The notes beneath the pieces are model-generated. The model had not been told where the DNA came from. It searched no databases and saw only the letters and a list, made by a program, of their open reading frames with translations. Of a DNA stretch of 64,000 nucleotides, positions 52,698-61,305 are shown in pieces (the stretch's first letter is position 1; the number at the start of each line of letters is the position of its first letter). This DNA is from Actinophytocola xanthii. GTDB lineage: Bacteria; Actinomycetota; Actinomycetes; Mycobacteriales; Pseudonocardiaceae. The stretch covers positions 23,595 to 87,594 of the forward strand of contig NZ_MSIE01000052.1 of assembly GCF_001921205.1 (NCBI RefSeq). Reading direction: 5' to 3'. The position numbers and the translations under genes are program-made.

Positions 52698-53803
52698 TAG
52701 CGCGTGACGCTCTCGATCACGCCGGTGAGCTCGTCGTACCAGTAGACGGTGGCCTCCTTGTGGGCCGGTGGCGCCAGGCTGCCGGCCCGCAGGGTCATCA
52801 GCCCGCTCTTGACGTCGTCGGTGCCGCCGAACCAGCGCCAGGGCCGGCCGTCCCGGTGGACGTGCACCTTCTCGGTGAACGCGCCGCCGGGCGCGGTGAT
52901 CGAGTAGAGCGGGCCGTTGGGCGGCTCGATGTCCAGGCCCCCGTCCGCGCGGATGGTCAGGGTGACCACCAGGTTGCCCTCGGCGTCCTCGATCGGGGCG
53001 GGATCGCCGGCGTAGTAGCGGCTTCGGCCCTCGCCCTGGACGTCCATGCCGTTGTAGAAGGTCTTGCCGGTGGAGTCCATCCAGAAGTGCGGCACGTGGG
53101 CGCGGGGGGCGGAGTAGGTCAGGCCGGGGTAGTAGGCCAGGTGCCAGTGCGGCGGGTTGTCCGAGTGCAGGGTGTTGTTGGTCTCGAAGCCCATGAGCGA
53201 GAAGAAGTGGCCGCGCCGCTGGGCCTCGCCCGCGAGCCCCGAGTCACGCAGGATCGCGTCGCAGGCGACGAGCAGGTGGATGAAGGTCTTCGTGGCCGCC
53301 GCCGGCCAGGCCACCGAGTTCCACACGCCGGCGACCCGGTCGCGGTCGTTGTGCTCGATGCGCCAGTGCACGCCGCTGGCGGTCGAGGGGCTCGGGAAGG
53401 TCCACACCTGGAGGGTGTTCTGCAGGGCGTTGGTGTTCGCGCCGGTGACGGGGATCGTGAAGCTGACCGTCCCGTCCGGTTCGCGGGTCAGCGGTAGCCG
53501 GGACTTCCCGGACACCACGGCCGCCACGTCCACCCCCGGCCAGCGGACCGCGACCCGCACCGACGTCGCCCGCGGTCCCTCCACGAAGGAGTAGTACTCG
53601 GCCCGGCTGGGGACCTGGAACTTCTCCCCGGCCACGCGCGTGTACCCGTCCGGCAGGATGATCTCCGGCGCGGCCGTGACCGCGGGGGAGGCCTTGACCA
53701 GGCGGAAGGCGCCATAGGAGAGCGTCTGCGGATGTGCGGCGGTCGGTGCCGCCAGGACGGTCATCGCGAGCAGGGACACCACGACCAGCACTCGTCGCCA
53801 CAT
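52694..53803 (-). CDS. exported protein of unknown function
   Basis: A 369-residue protein with a clear signal peptide (WRRVLVVVSLLAMTVLAAPTAAHP). The mature chain has many Trp, Tyr, His and Asn; segments such as SFVEGPRATSVRVAVRWPGVDVAAVVSG, HLLVACDAILRDSGLAGE, NNTLHSDNPPHWHLAYYPG and HVHRDGRPWRWFGG are not from a domain I know. ATG 53803 is used; GTG 53809 two codons upstream is equally possible. Its stop lies in the repeat element and it faces the paralogous small-protein pair. Confidence 0.65.
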   Translation of the reverse strand: MWRRVLVVVSLLAMTVLAAPTAAHPQTLSYGAFRLVKASPAVTAAPEIILPDGYTRVAGEKFQVPSRAEYYSFVEGPRATSVRVAVRWPGVDVAAVVSGKSRLPLTREPDGTVSFTIPVTGANTNALQNTLQVWTFPSPSTASGVHWRIEHNDRDRVAGVWNSVAWPAAATKTFIHLLVACDAILRDSGLAGEAQRRGHFFSLMGFETNNTLHSDNPPHWHLAYYPGLTYSAPRAHVPHFWMDSTGKTFYNGMDVQGEGRSRYYAGDPAPIEDAEGNLVVTLTIRADGGLDIEPPNGPLYSITAPGGAFTEKVHVHRDGRPWRWFGGTDDVKSGLMTLRAGSLAPPAHKEATVYWYDELTGVIESVTRY

Positions 53804-54159
53804 GTCCACCGAGGCTAGCGGTTAGAAATCACCGCTCACAGAACCATTTGGTGGACAACTGACAAACGCGAGGTGTTTCCCCGAGTCACTGGCCCGCGAC
53901 GTCCCTCGCCTCGCTGGCGCGCGTCCCAGCGGGGCGAGGGCCACCAGCGATCCCCGGCACCGTGAGGTCCGGCGCCACGCCGGCCCACTCACAGCGCGAC
54001 GCCGGAGTTTCATTCGAACCCAGTATCGAGCTGTCTTGCTTGCGGGCCAAAGAAATTTCGCGCCTTTCCCCGAAGTGGTTCTCGTGCGGCCGGTGGATTG
54101 CCGGGTTTCAGCTCGGGTGCGCCGGGCATGTCCCCTGGCAGGACGAGGGAAGGGGACAC
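53804..54159. other. 356-bp gene-free divergent region
   Basis: It separates the exported protein and the DUF4383 gene and is AT-richer at both ends than the coding regions. Its notable content is the hairpin at 53903-53940. An in-frame upstream extension of the DUF4383 ORF exists here but has no family-like residues. Confidence 0.6.
53903..53940. promoter_or_regulatory. 15-bp stem hairpin in the divergent region
   Basis: 53903-53917 pairs with 53926-53940 with one mismatch and an 8-nt loop. It lies 100 bp from one start and 220 bp from the other, so it could be an operator, an attenuator or a leftover repeat. Confidence 0.45.
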
Positions 54160-54588
54160 ATGTCCAACTCGGAGTCGACGACCGACCGCCGGCGGGTGGT
54201 CCCGCCGGCGCGCCTGGTCATGTTGGTGCTCGGAATCATGTACCTGGTGCTCGCGGTGATCGGCTTCATCACGGTCGGCTTCCAGGAGTTCGGCCCGGAG
54301 CGGCCGGAGCGCATGCTCGGCGTGCTCGGTGTGAGCACGCTGCTCAGCATCGTGCACACCGGCCTCGGTGCCGTCCTGACCGTCGCGGCCCTGCGCGGGG
54401 CCGCCACCGCCCTCGCCCCCGTGGCGACCGTTGCGTTCACCGCGCTGTCCGCGTTCGGCATCGTGGCGCGCGTGTTCGGCGGGACGGGCGATCCCCTCAA
54501 CCTGACCTGGTGGAACATCGCCCTGTACCTCGTGAGCGCCGTGGCCTGCGGCCTCGTCGGCGCCTTGCCGCGGCTGGCCTCCCGCTGA
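54160..54588 (+). CDS. DUF4383-family membrane protein
   Basis: A 142-residue protein with four hydrophobic segments (RLVMLVLGIMYLVLAVIGFI; LLSIVHTGLGAVLTVAAL; TVAFTALSAFGIVARVF; IALYLVSAVACGLVGALP), matching the DUF4383 layout. Role unknown. ATG 54160 follows a GAAGGGGA ribosome-binding site. Confidence 0.8.
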   Translation: MSNSESTTDRRRVVPPARLVMLVLGIMYLVLAVIGFITVGFQEFGPERPERMLGVLGVSTLLSIVHTGLGAVLTVAALRGAATALAPVATVAFTALSAFGIVARVFGGTGDPLNLTWWNIALYLVSAVACGLVGALPRLASR

Positions 54589-54604
54589 GGCGTCCTCCGC
54601 GCGG

Positions 54605-55507
54605 TCAGGCGGTCTCGGCCAGGGGGTCGGCCAGGGTGCTCGCCGCGCGGACGAAGTCGGCCACCCGCCGATCGCGCGAGCCGGCCAGCCAGGCGACGCC
54701 GACCACGTAGGGACTCGCGTCCCGGACCGGGCGGTAGACGATGTCGGGCCGCTGGTTGGCCCTGGCGAGCGACTCCGGGACCAGCGCGACGGCCTGCCCG
54801 AGCGCGACGACCTCCACCAGCTGGGCGCTGTCCCGGATGGGTGGACCGGTCAGCGGCGCGCTCGAGGGCACGGTGTCCCGTCCGCTCCAGTAGGTAACCT
54901 CCTCCGGCGTCGAGTCGGTCCATTGCGGCATCGGTTCCCGGTGCAGGTCGGCGACCGTCAGCGCCCTCCCGTCGGCCAACGCGTGGCCCGCCGGCAGCGC
55001 GGCCACCCGCGGCTCGCCGACCAGCGGTTCCACGTCGAGGCCCGCCCCGTGCAGCGGCGAACCGATCAGCGCGAGGTCCACCTCGCCCGCGCGGACCAGG
55101 TCCGCCTGCTCGCCGTACCCGCTGACCAGGATCTCCACCTCGCCGGCCGCCGGCAGCGCCCGGTAGGCGTCGACGGCCCTGGGCAGCACGGTCGAGGCCA
55201 CACCCGGCTTGGCCGTCACGACCAGGGTGGGGTTCGCCCGCGCCGCGCGCCGCGTGCGGTGCACGGCAGCCGACACCGCGTCGAGCACTCGCGCGGTCTC
55301 CGCGAGCAGGGTCTCACCGGCAGGGGTGGGGGAGACCCCGCGGTTGTCCCGGTCGAGGAGGCGGACGCCGAGGCGCCGTTCGAGCTGGCTGATCGCTCGG
55401 GACAGCGGGGGCTGGGCCATCCCGAGCGTCGCCGCCGCGCGGGAGAGGCTGCCCTCGGTCGCGACGGCTCTGAAGTACCGCAGCTCGCGCAGCTCGACAT
55501 CGGCCAT
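54605..55507 (-). CDS. LysR-family transcriptional regulator
   Basis: A 300-residue LysR regulator. The winged helix (ELRYFRAVATEGSLSRAAATLGMAQPPLSRAISQLERRLGVRLL) is at residues 5-50, followed by a periplasmic-binding-fold effector domain. It is divergent from the SDR gene across 69 bp, its likely target. ATG 55507 opens right before the helix-turn-helix. Confidence 0.93.
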   Translation of the reverse strand: MADVELRELRYFRAVATEGSLSRAAATLGMAQPPLSRAISQLERRLGVRLLDRDNRGVSPTPAGETLLAETARVLDAVSAAVHRTRRAARANPTLVVTAKPGVASTVLPRAVDAYRALPAAGEVEILVSGYGEQADLVRAGEVDLALIGSPLHGAGLDVEPLVGEPRVAALPAGHALADGRALTVADLHREPMPQWTDSTPEEVTYWSGRDTVPSSAPLTGPPIRDSAQLVEVVALGQAVALVPESLARANQRPDIVYRPVRDASPYVVGVAWLAGSRDRRVADFVRAASTLADPLAETA

Positions 55508-55576
55508 ACCCCCAGGGTATATCGCTCGACCCAGCCGGTCCTTCCGGCGCGGGCGCCGAACGGATGAACTGGAGCC

Positions 55577-56311
55577 GTGAACAACGCGGATGTGGCACTG
55601 GTGACCGGTGCGAACAAGGGAATCGGCAAGGAAATCGTCCGCCGCCTGGCGGCCGAGGGGATGGAGGTCTACCTCGCCGCGCGCGACGAGGAGCGCGGCC
55701 GGGCGGCGGCGACCGAGCTGGGCGTGCGGTTCGTCCAGCTCGACGTGACCGATCAGTCGAGTGTGGACAGAGCGATGAGGACGGTCGCCGACGAGTGCGG
55801 CCGGCTCGACGTCCTGGTCAACAACGCGGGCGTGGCCGTCGAGTGGGGGGTCGACCCCCTTGCCCTGGGCCCCGACGAGCTGCGTCGCACGTTCGAGGTG
55901 AACGTGTTCGGCGTGGCGGCGGTGACCAGGGCGGCGGTTCCGCTGATGCCGCCGGGAGGTCGCATCGTCATGATGTCCAGCCCGCTGGGGTCGCTGACCC
56001 TGCTGACCGACCCGACGAGCCTCGTGTCCAGCCAGCACCTGCTGGCCTACAGCGCGTCGAAGGCAGCGCTCAACGCGTTGACCGTCCTGTATGCGAACGT
56101 GCTGCGCCCCAAGGGAATTCTCGTCAACGCCGCCAACCCCGGCCTGGTCGGGACCGATCTCAACAACTTCCCCCCGGGCCGCGACGGCGTCCGCACGGTC
56201 GAACAGGGCGCGGAGGTCCCCGTCCGCCTCGCGCTCCTCCCCGCCGACGGACCCAACGCCCACTTCGCCGGCGACGACGCCCACGCTGTCGCCGGCACCG
56301 TCCCCTGGTGA
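55577..56311 (+). CDS. short-chain dehydrogenase/reductase (SDR)
   Basis: A 244-residue classical SDR. Nucleotide motif TGANKGIG (residues 10-17), NNAG, catalytic Ser in MMSSPLGS and the YSASK Tyr-Lys pair. TGANKGIG suggests NADP preference. Probably regulated by the divergent LysR. GTG start 8 nt after a weak GGAG. Confidence 0.9.
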   Translation: MNNADVALVTGANKGIGKEIVRRLAAEGMEVYLAARDEERGRAAATELGVRFVQLDVTDQSSVDRAMRTVADECGRLDVLVNNAGVAVEWGVDPLALGPDELRRTFEVNVFGVAAVTRAAVPLMPPGGRIVMMSSPLGSLTLLTDPTSLVSSQHLLAYSASKAALNALTVLYANVLRPKGILVNAANPGLVGTDLNNFPPGRDGVRTVEQGAEVPVRLALLPADGPNAHFAGDDAHAVAGTVPW

Positions 56312-56359
56312 GCACGGCTGCGTCCGGAACCTGTCGGTGCCGCCCGGCATGATGCGTCC

Positions 56360-57079
56360 ATGACCGTGACGGGACAGCTGGAGCTGGTCGCCATCGACGC
56401 TCCGGACATCAGGAAGCTCGCCGACTTCTACGCCGCGCTCACCGGGTGGACGATCGCCCACGAGGAGCCCGACTGGATCGCGCTGCGCGCCTCGGACGGA
56501 CAGGAGGTCGCCTTCCAGCTGGCGCCCGACCACGTCCCGCCGAAGTGGCCCGGCCAGGAGCAACCCCAGCAGCTCCACCTCGACCTGCTCGTCGACGGCT
56601 ACCAGGCCGCCGCCGAGCGGGCCGTCGGGCTGGGCGCGACCCGACTCGCCGACGGGCCCACCTGGGTGACCCTCGCCGACCCCGCCGGCCACCCGTTCGA
56701 CCTGTGCCAGCGCGACGGCGTCGGCCCGGAGCTGGCGCTGTTCGCCGTCACGATCGACACGGACGACGCGGCAGGGCTGGCGAGGTTCTACGCGGACCTG
56801 ATGGGGATGGAGATCACCTACGAGGGGCCGGAGGGCGCCATGGCCGCTGGCTACGGGAAGAGCGTGATGTTCCAACAGGTCGCTGGCTACACGCCGCCGC
56901 GCTGGCCGGACCCGCAGGCCCCCCAGCAGGCACACCTCGACATCCTGGTGGAGGACCTCGACGCGGGCGAGCGCCGGGCCGTCGAGCTGGGCGCGCGGCG
57001 GTTCGAGGACACCCCGCCGTCCTTCTACGTCTTCGCCGACCCGTCGGGACACCCGTTCTGCCTGACGGTCGAGAGCTGA
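56360..57079 (+). CDS. VOC-superfamily protein with two glyoxalase-like domains
   Basis: A 239-residue protein with two tandem vicinal-oxygen-chelate domains: LVAIDAPDIRKLADFYAALTGW (residues 7-28) and LFAVTIDTDDAAGLARFYADLMGM (about 130-153). Each domain ends with a similar ADPAGHPFDL/ADPSGHPFCL strand. Members include glyoxalase, bleomycin-binding and dioxygenase-like proteins; the function here is not assignable. It follows the SDR gene by 48 bp. Confidence 0.86.
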   Translation: MTVTGQLELVAIDAPDIRKLADFYAALTGWTIAHEEPDWIALRASDGQEVAFQLAPDHVPPKWPGQEQPQQLHLDLLVDGYQAAAERAVGLGATRLADGPTWVTLADPAGHPFDLCQRDGVGPELALFAVTIDTDDAAGLARFYADLMGMEITYEGPEGAMAAGYGKSVMFQQVAGYTPPRWPDPQAPQQAHLDILVEDLDAGERRAVELGARRFEDTPPSFYVFADPSGHPFCLTVES

Positions 57080-57186
57080 CACCCGCCAACGCCCACGGCG
57101 TGCTCAGGCAGGGCTGGCCGCGTGTGCCGTAAGGCCGACACCGCGCTCCCGAGGGCGCGCGGCGCGGCCAGCGGCGGGTGGCGAGC

Positions 57187-57231
57187 TGGGCACGAAGACC
57201 GCGACCGAGGGCTGTGCGGACGTGGCCTGGT
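57187..57231. repeat. palindromic intergenic repeat, copy C
   Basis: A 45-bp copy reading CTGGGCACGAAGACCGCG...CGAGGGCTGTGCGGACGTGGCC, more diverged than copy B at both ends. It lies between the convergent VOC and DUF3618 genes. Confidence 0.65.
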
Positions 57232-57234
57232 GTA

Positions 57235-57576
57235 CTAGGACCTGCGGCGCGACCACGCGGTGAGCAACGCGATGAGCGCGGCGAGCACGGCCAGCGGAAT
57301 CGCCGGTCGGGTCGACATCGTGCGCCAGGCGGGTGCGACCCTGGTGGCCACCGGCTCCGGGAGCTTGCCGACCAGCTCCTCGCCCTTGGTCTGGATGGCT
57401 TCGGCCTTGCGGTGCGCGGCAGACTGCACGCGCCCCTTCACGTCCGCCTTCTCCGTCAGCGCCGCCACCGTCTCGGCCAGCTCCTGGCGGGTCAGCTCCA
57501 CGTCCAGGCGCAGGTCCTCGTCGGTGGGCTCACCGCCCGGCATGGCCATGCGGTCCTGCTGCCGCTTGTCGCTCAT
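57235..57576 (-). CDS. DUF3618 domain protein
   Basis: A 113-residue protein: LRLDVELTRQELAETVAALTEKADVKGRV is the DUF3618 block, followed by an amphipathic linker and a C-terminal transmembrane helix (AIPLAVLAALIALLTAW). Such proteins often pair with the holin-superfamily III protein just upstream; here the ATG overlaps its stop (ATGA). Confidence 0.88.
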   Translation of the reverse strand: MSDKRQQDRMAMPGGEPTDEDLRLDVELTRQELAETVAALTEKADVKGRVQSAAHRKAEAIQTKGEELVGKLPEPVATRVAPAWRTMSTRPAIPLAVLAALIALLTAWSRRRS

Positions 57577-57992
57577 CGCCGCACGGCCTCCTTGACCACC
57601 TGCACGTCCTCCTTGGCGCTTTCGACGGCCTCGGACGGCATCGGGGAGCCCTTGCGGAGCTGGCCCCGCGCCACGAGCGCGGCGATCCCGGCACCGGCCA
57701 ACAGCACGGCACCGACGATCATCGCCGCCACCCAGGCCGGAACGGCCATCGCGAGCAGCATGACCAGGCCGGCGAGCACGACGCCGCCGCCGTAGAGCGC
57801 GAGCACACCGGCCGCACCGATGCTGGCGAAACCGATTCCCGCGTGCTTGGCCTTGTCCTGCACCTCGCGCACCGCGAGGCGGATCTCGGTCCGGGCCAGG
57901 TGACTGAACTGGCTGGTCAGGTCGTGTACGAGTTCGGCGGTTGACTTGTCGGCGGCCGGCTTGTCCGCGCCGACGTCGGTTATCGAGCTCAT
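57573..57992 (-). CDS. phage-holin-superfamily III-like membrane protein
   Basis: A 139-residue protein with a soluble N-terminus (STAELVHDLTSQFSHLARTEIRLAVREV) and two membrane helices (GIGFASIGAAGVLALYGGGVVLAGLVMLL; VPAWVAAMIVGAVLLAGAGIAALV). The name refers to the superfamily; in actinobacteria it is a conserved membrane protein with DUF3618, not a lysis gene. Operon with the next gene. Confidence 0.85.
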   Translation of the reverse strand: MSSITDVGADKPAADKSTAELVHDLTSQFSHLARTEIRLAVREVQDKAKHAGIGFASIGAAGVLALYGGGVVLAGLVMLLAMAVPAWVAAMIVGAVLLAGAGIAALVARGQLRKGSPMPSEAVESAKEDVQVVKEAVRR

Positions 57993-58108
57993 GTCGTCCT
58001 CCTTGGCCTGTGACTACCCCCTTCCGCCGCTCAGAAACGCCGTTTGGCCTGCTCGCAGACCGACCTGTAGCGCCCGTGCGAAGCACTCGTCGCGCCCCGG
58101 CTCCGCGG

Positions 58109-58666
58109 TCACTGGTACTGCGGAACCGGCAGCTCGAACCGGCCGAAGACCCAGTTCCCCGGCGACCTCGGGTCGTCACCGGCCCAGAAGTCCGTCCACA
58201 GCTCGGCGAACTCGGCACGCGACAGCAAACCGTCGCCGTCCAGGTCGAGCAGTGGGAAGACCTCGTCGGTGTCGGTGCTGCGGCCGCTCCACGCCTCGAT
58301 CATCCTGCGGTACTCGGTCGCCGTGACCAGGCCGTCCCCGTCCTCGTCCACCGCGTCGAACAGGGTCGTCGCGGTCGCGGTGACCGGGTTCCGCAGCTCG
58401 CCGAGGTCGTCGATCACGCCTAACACGTCGTCCATCGTGACCGTGTCCAGTGCGGTCCCGGCCGACGCGGCAAGCAGCGTGCGCCACCAGCCCATCATCA
58501 CCACGATCAACCGGACGTGCTCCGGGGAGCCGGGGCCGACGTCGCCGAGCTCGGCCCACCGCTCGGTCAGCGCGGCGAAGTCGGTCTCCTCGAGCAGGCC
58601 GTCGGCGTTCCGGTCCAAGGCCTCGAACACCCTGCCGATCTTCCGTTTCTGCAGTTCGCTCGCCAC
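58109..58666 (-). CDS. EF-hand calcium-binding protein, calerythrin-like
   Basis: A 185-residue cytoplasmic calcium-binding protein. EF loops are seen at DRNADGLLEETDF, DEDGDGLVTATEY and DLDGDGLLSRAEF; a fourth, degenerate one may lie between the first two. Similar in size and layout to calerythrin of Saccharopolyspora. GTG 58666 is chosen because GGGAGG lies 5 nt upstream; an upstream GTG at 58687 is possible. Confidence 0.88.
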   Translation of the reverse strand: MASELQKRKIGRVFEALDRNADGLLEETDFAALTERWAELGDVGPGSPEHVRLIVVMMGWWRTLLAASAGTALDTVTMDDVLGVIDDLGELRNPVTATATTLFDAVDEDGDGLVTATEYRRMIEAWSGRSTDTDEVFPLLDLDGDGLLSRAEFAELWTDFWAGDDPRSPGNWVFGRFELPVPQYQ

Positions 58667-58829
58667 GGCGTCCTCCCGTTCTCCCACGCCGGCGGTTGTC
58701 AGCCTCGCTCACGGAGCGCATGCCCACAATCTCCACTCGGGTTCTCCTCCTCCCCGATCGGGTGATCGCCGGGATACTGTCGCTGCGGGCTGGTCGGCTC
58801 CCGCACCGAACAGGAGAGGGTGTTCCGCC

Positions 58830-60092
58830 ATGCCGGTTGACCGCATCCGCGAGGTCCGGATCACCCCGGTCGCCTTCCACGACCCGCCGCTGCTGAACGC
58901 GGTCGGCGTGCACCAGCCGTTCGCGCTGCGCGCCGTCGTCGAGGTGGTCACCGAGGACGGCGTGACCGGGCTCGGCGAGAGCTACGGCGACGCGGTCCAC
59001 CTGGACCGGCTGCGCCGCGCGGCCGAGGAGCTCCGCGGTGTTGACCCCTGGCACGTCCAGGAGATCGCCCGGCGCGTGCGGCTGCTGCCCGAGACCGGGA
59101 CCGGTGGTGACGGCACCAGCGGCATGGTCCGGTCGGCGACCGCCGACCGCGTGCTGTCCCCGTTCGAGGTGGCCTGCCTGGACATCCAGGGGCGGACCGT
59201 CGGGCGCCCGGTCACCGACCTGCTCGGCGGCGCGGTCCGGGACCGGGTCGAGTTCAGCGCCTACCTGTTCTACAAGTGGGCCGGGCACCCCGGGGCAGAG
59301 GAGGACCGCTGGGGCGCGGCCCGGGACTCCGACGAGATCGTCGCCCAGGCCCGGCGGATCGTCGACGAGTTCGGCTTCAACGCGCTCAAGCTCAAGGGCG
59401 GCGTGGTCCCGCCGCAGGAGGAGGTTGCCGCCATCCGCGCGCTGCGCGCGGCCTTCCCGGACAGTCCACTTCGGATCGACCCGAACGCGGCATGGTCGGT
59501 GGAGACCTCGGTCAAGGTGGGTACCGAGCTCGCCGGGGTGCTCGAGTACCTGGAGGACCCGACGGCGGGCATCGCCGGCATGGCCAGGGTCGCGCGGGCG
59601 GTGCCGATGCCGCTGGCCACCAACATGTGCGTCGTGGCGTTCGACCACGTGCGGCCCGCGGTCGAAGCCGACGCCGTGCGAGTGATCCTGTCCGACCACC
59701 ACTTCTGGGGCGGTCTCGGCCGCTCCCGCGCGCTCGCCTCGACCTGCGAGACGTTCGGCCTCGGACTGTCGATGCACTCCAACTCCCACCTGGGCATCAG
59801 CCTGGCCGCGATGACCCATCTCGCGGCGGCCACGCCCAACCTCACCTACGCCTGCGACACCCACTGGCCCTGGAAGGAGCAGGACGAGGACGTGATCGTC
59901 CCCGGAGCGCTGCGGTTCGAGGCCGGCGCGGTGGCCGTGCCCACCGCGCCGGGCCTCGGCGTGGAACTCGACCGCGACGCGCTCGCCCGCCTGCACGAGC
60001 AGTACCTGACCTGTGGGATCACCAGTCGCGACGACACCGCCTACTACCGCGGCCACCACCCCGGGTTCGACCCCACGCCGCCACGCTGGTAG
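58830..60092 (+). CDS. enolase-superfamily dehydratase, glucarate dehydratase-like
   Basis: A 420-residue enzyme of the glucarate dehydratase branch. The active-site KxK is in NALKLKGG, the metal ligands in RIDPNAAWS (Asp), EYLEDPTAGI (Glu) and TNMCV (Asn), and the catalytic His in SMHSNSHLGISLAAM. Such enzymes dehydrate aldaric acids to 5-keto-4-deoxyglucarate or act on related sugar acids. It is codirectional with the 2-hydroxyacid dehydrogenase gene 9 bp downstream. Confidence 0.86.
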   Translation: MPVDRIREVRITPVAFHDPPLLNAVGVHQPFALRAVVEVVTEDGVTGLGESYGDAVHLDRLRRAAEELRGVDPWHVQEIARRVRLLPETGTGGDGTSGMVRSATADRVLSPFEVACLDIQGRTVGRPVTDLLGGAVRDRVEFSAYLFYKWAGHPGAEEDRWGAARDSDEIVAQARRIVDEFGFNALKLKGGVVPPQEEVAAIRALRAAFPDSPLRIDPNAAWSVETSVKVGTELAGVLEYLEDPTAGIAGMARVARAVPMPLATNMCVVAFDHVRPAVEADAVRVILSDHHFWGGLGRSRALASTCETFGLGLSMHSNSHLGISLAAMTHLAAATPNLTYACDTHWPWKEQDEDVIVPGALRFEAGAVAVPTAPGLGVELDRDALARLHEQYLTCGITSRDDTAYYRGHHPGFDPTPPRW

Positions 60093-60101
60093 CACGGAGG
60101 G

Positions 60102-61022
60102 GTGACCCCGAAGACTGTGCTGCAGGTATGCCCGCTGCCGCCGCGGCTCGAGCAGGCGCTGGCCCGCCACGAGCCGGTGCGGCTGTTCGAGCGACCGGAC
60201 TTCCTCACCACCGACGGCGACTCGGTCGTCGCGGCCGTGACGAGCTCCCGGTACGGCGTCAGCGCGGCGCAGCTGGAGCTGATGCCGGGGCTCGGCGCGA
60301 TCGTCCACTTCGGCGCCGGCTACGAGGAGACCGATGTGGACCTCGCGCGGTCGCGGGGCGTGGCAGTGTCGAACACTCCGGACGTGCTGTCGGACTGCGT
60401 GGCCGACCTGGCCGTCGGCGGGCTGCTGGACGTGGTGCGCCGGCTGTCGGCCGCCGACCGGTTCGTCCGCGCGGGCGGCTGGGACTTCCCGCTGACGACC
60501 CGGGTGCACGGGAAGCGGGTTGGCATCCTCGGTCTCGGCAGCATCGGCCGCACGATCGCCCGCCGGCTCGAGGGCTTCGACATGAAGATCTCCTACCACT
60601 CGCGCCACGAGGTGTCCGGGGTGGCGTACTCCTATGCGCCGTCCGCGGAGGCCCTCGCCGAGGAGGTCGACGTGCTCGTGGTCGCGACCTCGGGCGGCGC
60701 CGGCACCCGCGGGCTGGTGTCCGACCGCGTCCTGGCGGCGCTGGGCCCGGACGGCTACCTGGTCAACATCGCCCGCGGAACCGTCGTGGACGAGCCGGCA
60801 CTGGTGTCGGCGCTGGTCGAGGGCCGACTGGCCGGTGCCGCGCTGGACGTCTACGCCGAGGAGCCGACCGTGCCCGAGGCGTTGCTCGGCCTGGACAACG
60901 TGGTGCTGTTCCCGCACAACGGAAGCGGAACCCGCGAGACGAGGGTAGCGATGGCCGACCTCGCCTACCAGAACCTGGAGCGCTTCCTGACCGAGGGAAC
61001 GCTGGTCACGCCGGTGGGCTGA
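60102..61022 (+). CDS. D-isomer 2-hydroxyacid dehydrogenase family
   Basis: A 306-residue NAD(P)-dependent dehydrogenase. The NAD-binding motif is GILGLGSIGRTIARRL, catalytic Arg in VNIARGTVVDE, Glu in VYAEEP and His in LFPHNGSG. It may reduce the keto acid formed by the upstream dehydratase (inference). GTG start 4 nt after GGAGG. Confidence 0.9.
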   Translation: MTPKTVLQVCPLPPRLEQALARHEPVRLFERPDFLTTDGDSVVAAVTSSRYGVSAAQLELMPGLGAIVHFGAGYEETDVDLARSRGVAVSNTPDVLSDCVADLAVGGLLDVVRRLSAADRFVRAGGWDFPLTTRVHGKRVGILGLGSIGRTIARRLEGFDMKISYHSRHEVSGVAYSYAPSAEALAEEVDVLVVATSGGAGTRGLVSDRVLAALGPDGYLVNIARGTVVDEPALVSALVEGRLAGAALDVYAEEPTVPEALLGLDNVVLFPHNGSGTRETRVAMADLAYQNLERFLTEGTLVTPVG

Positions 61023-61025
61023 GCC

Positions 61026-61063
61026 GTGGTGTCCTTCCCGGGAGGGGCCGGGAAGGACACCAC
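61026..61063 (+). terminator. strong hairpin terminator
   Basis: Perfect 15-bp arms (61026-61040 and 61049-61063, GTGGTGTCCTTCCCG and its inverse) with an 8-nt loop, 4 bp after the dehydrogenase stop. The rest of the 283-bp gap to 61305 holds no gene I can support. Confidence 0.8.
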
Positions 61064-61305
61064 TCGTCGAGCACCTCGACGGTCCGCCGCCGCGCGGGGG
61101 GCTTCCGCGACGCCGAACGCAGGTGAATCGCACCGAGACCCGCCGCGCGACGGGTCCGGCGCAGAACTGCGCTGGAATACCGACATTCGGGCGTCGCGCG
61201 GTAGCCCGAACAGCGCAGCCCGTGCGGCCCTTGGCAGCGTTGTGCGTTACATGCGTTCCTGGAGCGGCCTGGCCGGACGGAGGAGCGAGTGCCGGTTCTC
61301 GGGAG

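Noticed and set aside
61064..61305. Possible tRNA or small RNA in the gap before the RsdA gene.
   Set aside because: No cloverleaf with T-loop consensus (GGTTCRA) or anticodon stem could be drawn; only the terminator hairpin is convincing.
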